From Cecembia rubra (GTDB taxonomy: Bacteria > Bacteroidota > Bacteroidia > Cytophagales > Cyclobacteriaceae): 64,000 bases of DNA. The notes under the pieces were generated by a model. The model saw only the letters and a list, made by a program, of their open reading frames with translations. It had not been told where the DNA came from and searched no databases. This document shows positions 8,741 to 18,892 of the stretch, in pieces. Made by a program: the position numbers and the translations under genes. How positions within the stretch are numbered: position 1 is the stretch's first letter; each line of letters begins with the position of its first letter. Location: contig NZ_PYGF01000004.1 in NCBI RefSeq assembly GCF_003014575.1, positions 98,261 through 162,260 of the forward strand, in the 5' to 3' direction.

Positions 8741-10060
8741 GTGAAAAAAGTAGCATTTTACACTTTAGGATGTAAATTAAATTATTCTGAAACCTCAACA
8801 ATAAGCAGAATGTTTGAGGCTAAAGGCTATCAAAAAGTGGAATTTGAACAGAATCCTGATATTTTTATCATCAACACTTGCTCTGTAACCGAAAATGCCG
8901 ACAAAAAGTGTAAAAAGATAGTAAAAGAGGCCAAAAAAATATCACCCAACTCATATGTGACCATAATTGGCTGTTATGCCCAGCTCAAACCTCAAGAGAT
9001 ATCCGAGATCGAAGGTGTTGATGCAGTTCTGGGAGCAGCAGAAAAATTCAGATTAATTGAATTATTGGATGGATTTGCAAAGGAACAGGAAACTAAGATC
9101 CTAGCATCAGAAATTCAGGAAGCCAATATTTTCAACAATGCTTATTCAATACACGACCGTACAAGAACTTTCCTGAAGGTTCAGGATGGCTGCAATTATG
9201 GTTGTGCTTTTTGTACCATTCCGTTGGCAAGAGGAAAAAGCAGAAGTGACAGTATTAACAATATCCTCGATTCGGCGAGGGAAATCGCCAAAACTGATGT
9301 TAAAGAAATCGTACTGACAGGAGTTAATATTGGAGATTTTGGTGTCCATGAAGGCAAGAGAAAAGAAAAATTTTCGGATCTAGTCCAAGCTCTTGATGAA
9401 ATTGAAGGTATAGACAGAATAAGGATTTCTTCCATAGAGCCCAACCTACTTACCAACGAAGTCATCGAATTTGTATCTCAATCCAAAAGGTTTGTACCTC
9501 ATTTTCATATCCCACTACAATCAGGAAGCAATACTATCCTGAGAAAAATGGGAAGAAGATATCTCCGGGAACTTTATGAGGACCGAGTCAATAAAATAAA
9601 AACGCTTATGCCGCATTGCTGCATCGGTGTGGATGTGATCGTGGGTTTTCCAGGAGAAACAGATGAGCTTTTTCTTGAAACTTACAACTTTCTCAATGAA
9701 TTGGATATTTCCTACCTCCATGTATTTACTTATTCAGAAAGGGCCAACACCAGGGCTGTAGAGATGGAAGGCGTTGTCCCTATGAGGAAGAGGAATGAAA
9801 GATCCAAAATGCTTAGGATCCTATCTGAAAAGAAAAGGAGAAAATTCTATGAAGAAAACCTTGGAAAGACTTTTACGGTCTTATTTGAGGAAGATATAGA
9901 AGATGGCAAAATGCATGGTTTTACAGAAAATTATATTCGGGTTGCAGCGAAATATGATCCCGTTTTGATCAATGAACTAAAAACATTAAAACTCAGCGGA
10001 ATCAATGAAAAGGGCAATGTCGAGGTCATTGAACCGGATATGGTCTATGAAACACATTAA
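8741..10060 (+). CDS. mtaB: tRNA (N6-threonylcarbamoyladenosine-37) methylthiotransferase MtaB
   Basis: A radical-SAM methylthiotransferase that converts t6A37 to ms2t6A37 in tRNAs reading ANN codons. Counting from the GTG start, the N-terminal cluster cysteines are C11, C47 and C78, the radical-SAM motif CNYGCAFC gives C151, C155 and C158, and a TRAM-like domain ends the 439-residue chain. VAFYTLGCKLNYSET is typical of MtaB rather than MiaB. I chose GTG 8741 because the upstream TTG at 8714 sits inside a perfect -7 box. A MiaE homologue, acting on a related A37 modification, lies at 21.9 kb. Confidence 0.9.
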   Translation: MKKVAFYTLGCKLNYSETSTISRMFEAKGYQKVEFEQNPDIFIINTCSVTENADKKCKKIVKEAKKISPNSYVTIIGCYAQLKPQEISEIEGVDAVLGAAEKFRLIELLDGFAKEQETKILASEIQEANIFNNAYSIHDRTRTFLKVQDGCNYGCAFCTIPLARGKSRSDSINNILDSAREIAKTDVKEIVLTGVNIGDFGVHEGKRKEKFSDLVQALDEIEGIDRIRISSIEPNLLTNEVIEFVSQSKRFVPHFHIPLQSGSNTILRKMGRRYLRELYEDRVNKIKTLMPHCCIGVDVIVGFPGETDELFLETYNFLNELDISYLHVFTYSERANTRAVEMEGVVPMRKRNERSKMLRILSEKKRRKFYEENLGKTFTVLFEEDIEDGKMHGFTENYIRVAAKYDPVLINELKTLKLSGINEKGNVEVIEPDMVYETH

Positions 10061-10369
10061 TCTTAAGAAATTAAATGGATTCCCTGGAATGTCCGGATTG
10101 GCTTGGTCTGAAACCCATTCAGAAAAAGGTTTAGGTTTATTTTTAAGGAATGCAGGGCTTTTGTTTTATGTGCTGGGAAAAGGTATATTTACCTATATTG
10201 GCTAAGAGTAATTGGTGTCTTGAAAATAAAGGGGGTAAGACATGAAAGTTTAGGCTCCAGATGCATAACTATTGAAAATTTATCTAGATACCATACAGGC
10301 TTTTACCAAAACCTATCAGAAATTCAAATAATGCCCTTATTTATTCAGATTCATATTTTGAAAAATTTT
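10061..10369. other. intergenic stretch between mtaB and the haloperoxidase gene
   Basis: About 309 bases in which I see no convincing gene, hairpin or repeat. In-frame start options for the next gene at 10220 (TTG) and 10331 (ATG) lie here but would precede the signal peptide. Confidence 0.5.
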
Positions 10370-11707
10370 ATGAGGACTATTTTGTTCCTCATTCAATTAC
10401 CTTTTTTGTTAATTTTTTGTATCAATGATACTATTGCACAGGAAAACAAAATAGAGATCTCCCATTACATAGATAATTTGTTCAATATCACAGAGGTAAT
10501 GGTAACAGATGTAGCCTCTCCTCCGGCTGCAGCAAGATTTTATGCTTATTCTACTTTGGCAGCCCATATAGCTTGGTCCGAACTCCAAAATGTCCCTGTT
10601 AATCAACAACTTGTTCCTGCCAGTCTGATTGGAGAGTTGAAATTAAAAACCCCTCCAAATGGCCTTAAGCCGGAATTTATTGCAATTTACTGCATGTTGG
10701 AAGTGGGAAAAAAAATTATGCCATCTGGAAAACTTTTAACGGAAAAGCAGGACGAACTGGTAAAGAAAGCACTAAAAAACAAGTGGATATCAAGAAAAGC
10801 TCTAGCCCAACACCAGGAATATGCGCAATATATTGCTGCCGAAGTAATGAAATTAGCATATTCTGATGGCTATAATCAGCTAAGTACATTGACAAGGTAC
10901 AGTCCCAAAAAAGGAGATGGATTTTGGTATCCTACTCCTCCGGCTTACATGGCTGCAGTAGAACCCGAGTGGAGAACGATTAGGCCCTTTTTCCTTGACA
11001 ACATTAAGGAATTTAAACCATCACCTCCAGCTCCGTTTGACTTAGATGCGGGAAGCCCTTTCCATAATCAGCTAATGGAAGTATATGAAGCAACTTCCCA
11101 TCTGACCGATGAGCAAATTTTGGTTGCTAACTTCTGGGATTGCAATCCTTTTATGGTTCAATATTCAGGTCATATGGCCATAGGAATTAAAAAGATTTCC
11201 CCTGGAGGTCATTGGATTGGCATTACAGGTATCGCAGCCCAAAAAGCCGGCTTAGACTGGAGAAAAACCTTATACATACACGCCCTGGTTGCCATGGGAT
11301 TACATGATTCATTTATCAGCTGTTGGGAAGAAAAATATGACTCCGAACGTATACGACCTGAATCCGCTATTCAAAAGTATGTAGATGGAACTTGGAGACC
11401 TTTACTTCAAACACCTCCATTTCCAGAGTATACTAGTGGCCATAGTGTCATTTCAAGCACTTCAGCAGCAATACTAACTGCCTACTTTGGTGACAATTTT
11501 GATTTTATAGACAGTTCTGAGGTTTATTTTGGTTTACCAGAAAGAGCTTTTTCCTCCTTCTTCCAAGCATCCGAAGAAGCGGCTATTTCCAGATTATATG
11601 GGGGTATCCACTTTAGAGATGCTATTGAGGAAGGAGTTAAGCAAGGAAAAAAAATAGGGTCATTAATATTGGAAAAAGTCAATCCTCAAGTAAGCCTTGC
11701 AGATTAA
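10370..11707 (+). CDS. vanadium-dependent haloperoxidase / PAP2-like phosphatase, exported
   Basis: The 445-residue protein begins with a signal peptide (MRTILFLIQLPFLLIFCINDTIAQ). The three motifs of the vanadate/phosphate site are present near the C-terminus: K-x6-RP (KYDSERIRP), the SGH motif (EYTSGHSVIS) and SR-x5-H-x2-D (SRLYGGIHFRD). Members of this superfamily either oxidise halides with vanadate and hydrogen peroxide or act as acid phosphatases; sequence alone does not separate the two here. I use the ATG at 10370 because it places the signal peptide at the N-terminus. The 3' end overlaps the convergent oxidoreductase gene by 29 bp. Confidence 0.8.
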   Translation: MRTILFLIQLPFLLIFCINDTIAQENKIEISHYIDNLFNITEVMVTDVASPPAAARFYAYSTLAAHIAWSELQNVPVNQQLVPASLIGELKLKTPPNGLKPEFIAIYCMLEVGKKIMPSGKLLTEKQDELVKKALKNKWISRKALAQHQEYAQYIAAEVMKLAYSDGYNQLSTLTRYSPKKGDGFWYPTPPAYMAAVEPEWRTIRPFFLDNIKEFKPSPPAPFDLDAGSPFHNQLMEVYEATSHLTDEQILVANFWDCNPFMVQYSGHMAIGIKKISPGGHWIGITGIAAQKAGLDWRKTLYIHALVAMGLHDSFISCWEEKYDSERIRPESAIQKYVDGTWRPLLQTPPFPEYTSGHSVISSTSAAILTAYFGDNFDFIDSSEVYFGLPERAFSSFFQASEEAAISRLYGGIHFRDAIEEGVKQGKKIGSLILEKVNPQVSLAD

Positions 11708-13538
11708 CCGGAATAGCAAAAGGATTTAAAATATTATCTACCAAAACCGCCACTTGCAACCTGGTAAGTCGTTGATCTAAATTGAACAAATCTTTTTCAA
11801 ACCCTGCCTCTAACCATACTTTTTCCAAATCCCTAATTTCAATTTTGTCATCAATTTCCCTTAGCAATCCATGCAGGAAGCTAATTGTCAACATTTCTCC
11901 AGATGCGGACCAGTAATTGGACAAACTGGTATAATAGGGTCTCAGACCCTCTGCTAATTCAAATTCAGAAACTTCTTTTTCAGGGTAAAACCAAGTTTGA
12001 TTGGCCCATTTGTAGGGCACACCAAATCCTTTTAAAATCCCCGTAGCTCCAATCTTTTGTATAGATTGGAAATGCTTATGCTTAGGATTGACATCAATAT
12101 ACGGCATGATATAGGCATTTGAATTCAAAATATTTTGCTGCACAGATCTCACCGAAACCTCCTGGAGGTTTTTACCCTCCAATAATGCTGTGGCGGCTAT
12201 GGCTCCTGCAGCTTGACCAATACCTAGAACTACTGGCTGCAACCTACTTGCACCATTTACAATATTGGATACTCCTATATTCTTTTCAGCCACTATTAAA
12301 TGCGTGGATCCTTTAGGAATCAAACTTCCCATAGGAACATTATAAGAAGGCACCCTTATCTTTATAAAATCAATCTCTGGAGCCTCGGGGTTCATTTTAT
12401 GATGATGATCTATGGTGTAATCTCCTACGGCGACCCCAGTCTTATACAGGGATTCTGATTGCTTAAATGGATCTAATACATGAGGAAGGGTCAAAATACT
12501 TTCGGTCAATGTCCTTCGTGACTCACGGTGATAGGGAATAAAAGGTAACTGATCTTCTGTTGGGTATTCATCATCTGCCAATCCCAAATGTTTGTATCCC
12601 AACTCATGTTGTATATAATACACAAATCGCAATGAATGCAGCTTAGCCTCTTTTAAGGCCTCTTTTCTTTCAAAAGGGTTAAGCTCTATAATATTCATAT
12701 ATATGTCATTGCCACAATTTGGCCAGTTGATCATGTATTTTCCATTAGGCAACTTGCCATAATTGAGCATTTTTTGGCAATCATTGGTAGGATCATCAAA
12801 TGAAGTAGGGTCAGCATGGTCACAGGCGCATGCAAAAACTGTCGGGTCATACCCTTTAGGTTTGGGTATAGTCATATCCTTTCCTTGTCCAAAATCCTTC
12901 AGGGTTACCACATAAGTAATATCCTGCACAATATCATTGGCTTGCTCAGGGGCATATTGCTCGCCAAACCTATCCCTACTGTCCATACCTACATAATAAT
13001 CTAATTTCAAAGAAGCGATTACATCCCCAAGCTCTGAAGCATCGATAAGCATTTGTGCAAAGACTATATTCTCCTCTTGGTCTTTCAAATAAACAACTTT
13101 CCATTTCCCTTCTTCATGCTTAATCTCTTTCCAGATTGCCTCTTGAATTACTGTCAAGGAAGTTTGCTCTTTCACCCATTCCTGAAAAAATCTATTGCCT
13201 ATGGAAGGCTCAAATAAAGTATTGGAAACCCAGCCAGTCTCAACAGCTTTCGGACCACCATAATGCGCATATAGTTTCTCCCTGAATTCCCCCCAAATTC
13301 CTGAAGGCATTTTATGATTCCCATCAATAGCAGATACACCTGCTGCTGTCAACATACCTCCAAGCCATGGAGTTTCTTCCAAAATCAAAGTTTCTATACC
13401 CATTCTGGAAGCTTGGATTCCTGCAGAAACCCCACTCGCTCCACCACCGATTACCAATAGCTGCACTTCTTTTTGGCCCAGTACGGGTAAGGAAAAACAA
13501 GTCAATAGGAAAACAATTATTAAACTTCTTATTTTCAT
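11679..13538 (-). CDS. exported FAD-dependent oxidoreductase (FAD_oxidored type)
   Basis: A signal peptide (MKIRSLIIVFLLTCFSLPVLG) precedes a dinucleotide fold with GGGASG at residues 31-36, then ETPWLGGMLTAAGVSAIDG, the pattern of the PF12831-type FAD oxidoreductases, some of which are labelled xanthan-lyase-like. The C-terminal third carries no second domain I recognise. It lies downstream of susCD on the same strand but after a terminator, so it is probably a separate unit linked by function. Substrate unknown; a role in oxidising a sugar or other imported small molecule is inference from context. Confidence 0.75.
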   Translation of the reverse strand: MKIRSLIIVFLLTCFSLPVLGQKEVQLLVIGGGASGVSAGIQASRMGIETLILEETPWLGGMLTAAGVSAIDGNHKMPSGIWGEFREKLYAHYGGPKAVETGWVSNTLFEPSIGNRFFQEWVKEQTSLTVIQEAIWKEIKHEEGKWKVVYLKDQEENIVFAQMLIDASELGDVIASLKLDYYVGMDSRDRFGEQYAPEQANDIVQDITYVVTLKDFGQGKDMTIPKPKGYDPTVFACACDHADPTSFDDPTNDCQKMLNYGKLPNGKYMINWPNCGNDIYMNIIELNPFERKEALKEAKLHSLRFVYYIQHELGYKHLGLADDEYPTEDQLPFIPYHRESRRTLTESILTLPHVLDPFKQSESLYKTGVAVGDYTIDHHHKMNPEAPEIDFIKIRVPSYNVPMGSLIPKGSTHLIVAEKNIGVSNIVNGASRLQPVVLGIGQAAGAIAATALLEGKNLQEVSVRSVQQNILNSNAYIMPYIDVNPKHKHFQSIQKIGATGILKGFGVPYKWANQTWFYPEKEVSEFELAEGLRPYYTSLSNYWSASGEMLTISFLHGLLREIDDKIEIRDLEKVWLEAGFEKDLFNLDQRLTRLQVAVLVDNILNPFAIPVNLQGLLED

Positions 13539-13715
13539 GATTTACAAACTATATAGATAATGGGATTAACGTCTAAAATAGGTTTAAAATTTTTACCTAA
13601 ATGAATTTAAATTATACGCTTGAAAACACCAAAACAGTTTTATTAAGAACTCCAGTCAAAACTAACACATGATTTTTTCCTGACGATTCACCAGTTCTAA
13701 TTACTGAAAGTAGAT

Positions 13716-13749
13716 AAAAAAAGGTACCACTATTTATGGCACCTTTTTC
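13716..13749 (-). terminator. terminator after susD
   Basis: On the minus strand AAAAAGGTGCCA pairs with TGGTACCTTTTT (one G-U pair) and is followed by a T run. It lies just past the susD stop codon and separates susCD from the FAD oxidoreductase. Confidence 0.75.
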
Positions 13750-13770
13750 TATTTAAGAAGAACCTAGAGA

Positions 13771-15372
13771 TCAATTTCCTCCATCCCACCAAGTTCTTGT
13801 AATCCAATTATCTCCTCCCATACGGGTAACAGCAGCTCTTAATGACTCACCATTGGTTGATGATTCACCAGCCGGATAAGGCTGTCTTCTTGGAATTTGG
13901 CCTGAACTGAAATTTCCGGGGAAGTTAACGGGAGTCAATTCTGGGAATCCGGTACGTTTCCAATTGTTCCAAGCTTCCAAAAAGTTTGCAAATAAACTGG
14001 TTGTAGCCCAAATCTGCTCATTAATCATTTTCAAAGAGGCATTTGCAGAACTTACATTTAAAGGGTTGGCATTAATATAAGCTGTAGCTGCCGAAGCAGA
14101 AACTGTTTCACCGCCGAATTTTGCCATGGAGGTAAAAGCGCCCAAGACACCTTGTCTGTAAAAGTCAGCTGCTGATCCCGGAACAAAACCCCTCACAGCT
14201 GCATCAGCCAATAACAATTGTACTTCTGCATAGGTCAAAAGAAACACAGGAGCGTTTCTTCTTCTGTAAATTGCTGTTGGCCTAGAGTATGCTCCAATAA
14301 TTGCTACATCGCCCCCTGAGCCTGTTGCACCAGGAAAATTCGGGTGATTTGAAATATCAAATGAACCACCCCTTAAATCAAAACCGTTAGGCAGGCCAAT
14401 CTGAACGGCGGGATCATTATTCCCAACTACCAGTCCATTCCTGTTGGCGGCTAGGCCTGCAGGTGGCACTTCTGCGACAATTCTTAACCTGGGATCATTG
14501 GTGTTTTTTAAGTAATCAATCATTAATTTAGACCAACGTACCTCATAGATATCATCAGGAACATTCAAGGCATTGGCACTTGAATTAGAATAGCCATTGG
14601 CTTCATCAGAGGGTACTAAAGCATCATCATCAGCTGATGTAAATACTCCACCTGCAACTGCTTTTTGAACCCATGACTGAGCTCCGGAAGCATTGACCTT
14701 GGTCAGGCGCAATCCAAGCTTAAGCATGAGGGAATATCCAAATTTTCTCCATTTAGTAATATCTCCTCTGTACATGACATCATTTCTGAGCTGGTCCCCG
14801 GAAGCACTCAATGAATTAAGGGCCGCTTCAAGGTCACTGAGCATCTTATTATATACATCCGCCTGACTGTCATATTTCGGTTGTGAAATACCTTGCTGGG
14901 CCTGAAGCGCCTCTGAATAAGGAATATCTCCGTAGGTATCCGCAACAACTGAAAGAGCACTTACCTTCATGATCTGGCCAACTGCATTAAGATTATTCAA
15001 CCCTCTTTGCTGTGCCAATATCTGCATCTGATTCAACCTGGAAGAAAGCGAAAATCCTACGTTCCAGTTACCTTCGATATAGTTTGGCGTACTTGGAGAG
15101 GCTACGTATTTATCTGCATTGGAATAATAATTGGCGCCACCAGTTGAAGTAGAAGCCAAAGCCTGAATCCACATGCTTTGAAACAAAATCGGCCCTGAAT
15201 AACCAGTGATTAAATCCCCATGCTGAAAAGTAGCAGTAGGAAGGAGTAAGTTAGGATCAAAAACTGATCCTCCAGGTCTATTTGGATCCGTGTTTAGCTC
15301 TTCAAATCTTTCATCACAAGATGTGATTACTAAAATGCTACTTAGCAGAAATAAACTTATATACTTTTTCAT
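13771..15372 (-). CDS. SusD/RagB-like outer-membrane nutrient-binding lipoprotein
   Basis: A 533-residue lipoprotein: lipobox VITSC with Cys19, followed by DERFEELNTDPNRP, the hallmark start of the SusD-like_2 group. TPR-like helices follow. It starts only 2 bp after the susC stop, so the two are cotranscribed and form one SusCD lid-and-channel complex for uptake of an oligosaccharide, peptide or other substrate. No glycoside hydrolase, lyase or sulfatase lies nearby to name the substrate. Confidence 0.9.
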   Translation of the reverse strand: MKKYISLFLLSSILVITSCDERFEELNTDPNRPGGSVFDPNLLLPTATFQHGDLITGYSGPILFQSMWIQALASTSTGGANYYSNADKYVASPSTPNYIEGNWNVGFSLSSRLNQMQILAQQRGLNNLNAVGQIMKVSALSVVADTYGDIPYSEALQAQQGISQPKYDSQADVYNKMLSDLEAALNSLSASGDQLRNDVMYRGDITKWRKFGYSLMLKLGLRLTKVNASGAQSWVQKAVAGGVFTSADDDALVPSDEANGYSNSSANALNVPDDIYEVRWSKLMIDYLKNTNDPRLRIVAEVPPAGLAANRNGLVVGNNDPAVQIGLPNGFDLRGGSFDISNHPNFPGATGSGGDVAIIGAYSRPTAIYRRRNAPVFLLTYAEVQLLLADAAVRGFVPGSAADFYRQGVLGAFTSMAKFGGETVSASAATAYINANPLNVSSANASLKMINEQIWATTSLFANFLEAWNNWKRTGFPELTPVNFPGNFSSGQIPRRQPYPAGESSTNGESLRAAVTRMGGDNWITRTWWDGGN

Positions 15373-15374
15373 AA

Positions 15375-18300
15375 TTAGTTCAATTTGAAGTTTAAGTTAA
15401 ATCCTATAGAGCGTGTTGGGGGCAAAGCAGTACCTTCTATACCAAAAAAGCCAATGTTTGATCCGAATTGGGCTTCTGGATCAATATTTTCAGCTTTCCT
15501 CCATAAGATTGCCAGATTTCTCGCAACAATAGAGGCCGTCAAGCCTTTAAAGACTGGAACAGAATTAAACACGGATGCAGGGAAGGTATATCCCAAGGTT
15601 AACTGACGAAGCTTGATAAAATCACCGTCAACAACACTTGTACTTGTTATGTTTTGAACAAGTGCCTGATAGTACCTTTCGGCTGGAGCAGTAAACTCTC
15701 CAGTAGTTACTCCCCCTTCTCTTCCAACTAAAGTGTTTTGGTGCAATCCACGGAAATAGGCATTAAATTCTGTGGCAGACAAGACTTTATTTCCAAAGTT
15801 GTAATCCACCAAAAATGAAAACCCTATTCCTTTATAATTAAATTCGTTATTCCAACCTCCATAATGAGTAGGAAGTACTGAACCCCAGTTTTTAAGTTCT
15901 CCGCGGACCGGCAGACCGTCTGCATTTACCACTATGTTGCCATTGGCATCGCGCTGATAATCAAAAGCTCTAATTTGAGGTCCTGGAAGTCCCGGAACGA
16001 AGGCTGTCACAGCATTTCCCAGCATCTGTCTGGTTTGACCGAGATTGATAGGAGTGTTTTCCAAGTTTGTGTTCAAAACTTCATTTCTGACATTAGTGAA
16101 ATTTAAGGTTGATCTCCAAGTAAAGTTCCCTGTTTGAATAGGTGTACCTGAAACCATCAATTCCAAACCTCTATTGTTAACAGATCCAGTTGCTACTACT
16201 GCACTTGAGAAACCTGAAGAAATACTGGTTGTGGCAGGCATGATCTCATTATTTGTGGTTTTTGTAAAATAGGCAACATCTAATGACAAGCGGTTTTTGA
16301 AGAAGACCAGATCAAAACCAACTTCTATTTCATCAGTAGTAAATGGTTTTAAGAAGAGGTTTGGCAAAGTAAGGGGGGAAGAACCAGCCGCAATACCATT
16401 AAATGTGTTCGCTGAACTGAAATAAAACTGGGTTTGATAAGCATCAAATGGCTCGCCACTTGTTACAGCGTAACTCGCCCTAAACTTTCCGAAATCCAAT
16501 GCAGGAACCTTCAAGAATTTATCAAAAAGGAAAGCACCTGTAACTGATGGTGAGAAGATGCTGTTGTTGCCAATAGGCAAGGTACTGTAAACATCATACC
16601 GTCCAGTGGTAGTCAAGGTCAGGAAATCTTTATATCCCAATCCAATAGAGTAAAAACCTGAAAGAACTTCCCTTTCATTGAAACCATATCCCCTGTTGAA
16701 TACATCCACATTGAATGGAGAATATAATCCGGGGATTACAAATCGAGAACCTCCCACACTAACTTGTTCAAACCTGTTGTTTCGGAAAGTACCTCCCAAC
16801 AAGCCATCAAAGGTAAGGTCATTGGTGATTTGAAACTCAGATCCAAATATCGCATCGATATTTGTTTCTGATCTAGTGGACAATCCTCTTCCTCCAAGAT
16901 TACCTCTTTGTTCCTGTGTATATGCTAAGCCTGTCGGTTCAACGTTGAAAAAATCATCATTTTGAACGTCATTACCAACCCGGAATAAAGCATAAGTTTT
17001 GGGTGTGAAATTATAACGAGCTGCCAAAGCCGAAATAGTTCTATTTCTTCCTCTGTCATTTATTCCATTGGCAGTAATGAAGTATGGGTTAGTCACGAAA
17101 ATATCATCACTGAATACAATTTCTCTTCCATTTTCGTTGAATCCGGGAGAAAAAATACTAGGACGGATATTTGGAGCTAGGAATAAAAAGTTATTAGGAT
17201 TTCTTGGTCCATCACTCAAAAATGGAATATTGGTATTCTTTTGATCCAAATAATTGACCATTGCTGAAATATTCAATTTATCGGTGATGTTCTGATCCAC
17301 ATTTAGGTTGACACTTAACCTGTCCATACCACTATTTGGAACAATAGAATTTGATCTTAAATCAGAAACTGACAACCTAAATGAACCATCATTACCAATC
17401 CCTTTTGAAACTGCCAAAGTATTGGTAACCAGTGTCCCGGTACGGTAAAAATCCAACCAGTTATCGCTGGCAGGCTCATACGGATATTGATTGCCATCAA
17501 AACCTATCACATTGCCACCCATTCTTTCTCCCCATGCAAATCTGCCTGTGGTTTGTGCGTCTGTGGCAGTCTGAGGACGTCGTCCACCGGTACCCTGACC
17601 ATACTGCTTCTGGAAATTGGTGAAGTCCATAGCCTGCTCTGTCATTAAGTTGAAATTATATGTCAGTGTCCAGTCACTGCCTCTTTTAGCCCCTTTTGTG
17701 GTGATCATAATCACACCATTGGATGCTCTTGCACCATACAATGCAGAGGCAGCCTGCCCTTTCAGGACAGTCATGGATTCAATATCATCAGGGCTTAAAT
17801 TACCTATCCCGTCACCGTTATCACTTCCACCCCATTGACCAGCAGACCCAAGCTGGGTATTGTCCATAGGTACACCATTAATGACAAACAAAGGAGATCC
17901 TGTACCAGAAATACTGGGAAGCCCCCTTAGAACTATGTTTGCCGTACCTTGTGGACCACTATTCGTTCCTCTGACTACAAGACCGGCTACCTGACCAGTA
18001 AGGGAGTTGGCCACATTGGGTTCACGGGCAAGATTCATTTGATCACCACCTACAGTAGTGACAGCATAACCAATCCTTTCCTTGTCCTTTGTCAATCCAA
18101 GTGCAGTTACAACAACTTCACCCAGAGCCGTTGCATCTTCCTGTAAAGTCAGATTCAGTTCTGTTCTGTTGCCAACTACTAATTCCTGGGTCTGAAAACC
18201 TATAAATGAAAAGACCAAAGTAGTGGAATTGGTTACTTGAATTGAATACCTACCATCCAAATCAGTGGTAGTACCTGTATTAGTCTGCTTATCCAGGATA

Positions 18301-18431
18301 TTCACCCCTGGAATCGGCTCACCGGAAGGGTCAGAAACCTTTCCGGACAAAACCCTGGTCTGTGCATTTGCTTGAAATTGAAAAACAATTGACAGAATCA
18401 GTGCTAGCATTAGTTGTAGAACTCTGTTCAT
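15375..18431 (-). CDS. SusC/RagA-family TonB-linked outer-membrane transporter
   Basis: A 1018-residue TonB-dependent transporter. In order: signal peptide (to about residue 23), a carboxypeptidase-regulatory-like domain (VLSGKVSDPSGEPIPGVNI to about 110), a TonB plug with VVRGTNSGPQGTANIVLRG and SPLFVINGVPMDN (the SusC signature), and a beta barrel ending in aromatic-rich strands (SIGFNLNFKLN). It works with the SusD partner encoded next. Length is typical. No extra N-terminal sigma-interaction domain (STN) is present, so it is unlikely to take part in anti-sigma signalling. Confidence 0.93.
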   Translation of the reverse strand: MNRVLQLMLALILSIVFQFQANAQTRVLSGKVSDPSGEPIPGVNILDKQTNTGTTTDLDGRYSIQVTNSTTLVFSFIGFQTQELVVGNRTELNLTLQEDATALGEVVVTALGLTKDKERIGYAVTTVGGDQMNLAREPNVANSLTGQVAGLVVRGTNSGPQGTANIVLRGLPSISGTGSPLFVINGVPMDNTQLGSAGQWGGSDNGDGIGNLSPDDIESMTVLKGQAASALYGARASNGVIMITTKGAKRGSDWTLTYNFNLMTEQAMDFTNFQKQYGQGTGGRRPQTATDAQTTGRFAWGERMGGNVIGFDGNQYPYEPASDNWLDFYRTGTLVTNTLAVSKGIGNDGSFRLSVSDLRSNSIVPNSGMDRLSVNLNVDQNITDKLNISAMVNYLDQKNTNIPFLSDGPRNPNNFLFLAPNIRPSIFSPGFNENGREIVFSDDIFVTNPYFITANGINDRGRNRTISALAARYNFTPKTYALFRVGNDVQNDDFFNVEPTGLAYTQEQRGNLGGRGLSTRSETNIDAIFGSEFQITNDLTFDGLLGGTFRNNRFEQVSVGGSRFVIPGLYSPFNVDVFNRGYGFNEREVLSGFYSIGLGYKDFLTLTTTGRYDVYSTLPIGNNSIFSPSVTGAFLFDKFLKVPALDFGKFRASYAVTSGEPFDAYQTQFYFSSANTFNGIAAGSSPLTLPNLFLKPFTTDEIEVGFDLVFFKNRLSLDVAYFTKTTNNEIMPATTSISSGFSSAVVATGSVNNRGLELMVSGTPIQTGNFTWRSTLNFTNVRNEVLNTNLENTPINLGQTRQMLGNAVTAFVPGLPGPQIRAFDYQRDANGNIVVNADGLPVRGELKNWGSVLPTHYGGWNNEFNYKGIGFSFLVDYNFGNKVLSATEFNAYFRGLHQNTLVGREGGVTTGEFTAPAERYYQALVQNITSTSVVDGDFIKLRQLTLGYTFPASVFNSVPVFKGLTASIVARNLAILWRKAENIDPEAQFGSNIGFFGIEGTALPPTRSIGFNLNFKLN

Positions 18432-18892
18432 AGAATTTATTGGGATTTAATTTAACTGGTTTCTCTTAAATAAGTCACGGCAGGCTTTCAAATCTAATTC
18501 ATACTGCAAATAATTATATTTAATTCAATCTAAAATCTTCAAATTAAACAATCAAAGAATTTTATTATCCAAATAGATAAGTCCTCCAATTTAAATAAAA
18601 AAAATATCAAGATAAAACAATGTTCATTTTTTTTACTAACTACACCAATTTTTACAATTTATTTTCTACTTGTAATATTCTTAAGCTATTTTTTTAAAAA
18701 ACAGAATGAGGATTTGTAATTTTAATAAAAACACACTTATTTATCTGAGGTTCTAATTAATGGAAACTCATTAAAAACGCACTTTTTGGAGCATGCGCGA
18801 ATTGTAATAATGCCTTTATCCCAACAGGAAAGGATTTGAGAGATAAATTGAAAATAATTCTTTTGATTGTTACAAAAATTAGCCTGAAGGGC
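18432..18892. promoter_or_regulatory. AT-rich upstream region of susC
   Basis: About 460 bases, very AT-rich, with no open gene. On the minus strand TAGATTTG (18496-18489) fits the -7 consensus 58 bp ahead of susC but lacks a well-spaced -33 TTG. The region probably carries the susC promoter and regulator sites; no clear palindrome was found. Confidence 0.35.

Noticed and set aside
11679..18431. Polysaccharide utilisation locus
   Set aside because: A susCD pair is present but no glycoside hydrolase, lyase or sulfatase; the FAD enzyme lies behind a terminator, so a glycan substrate is not supported.
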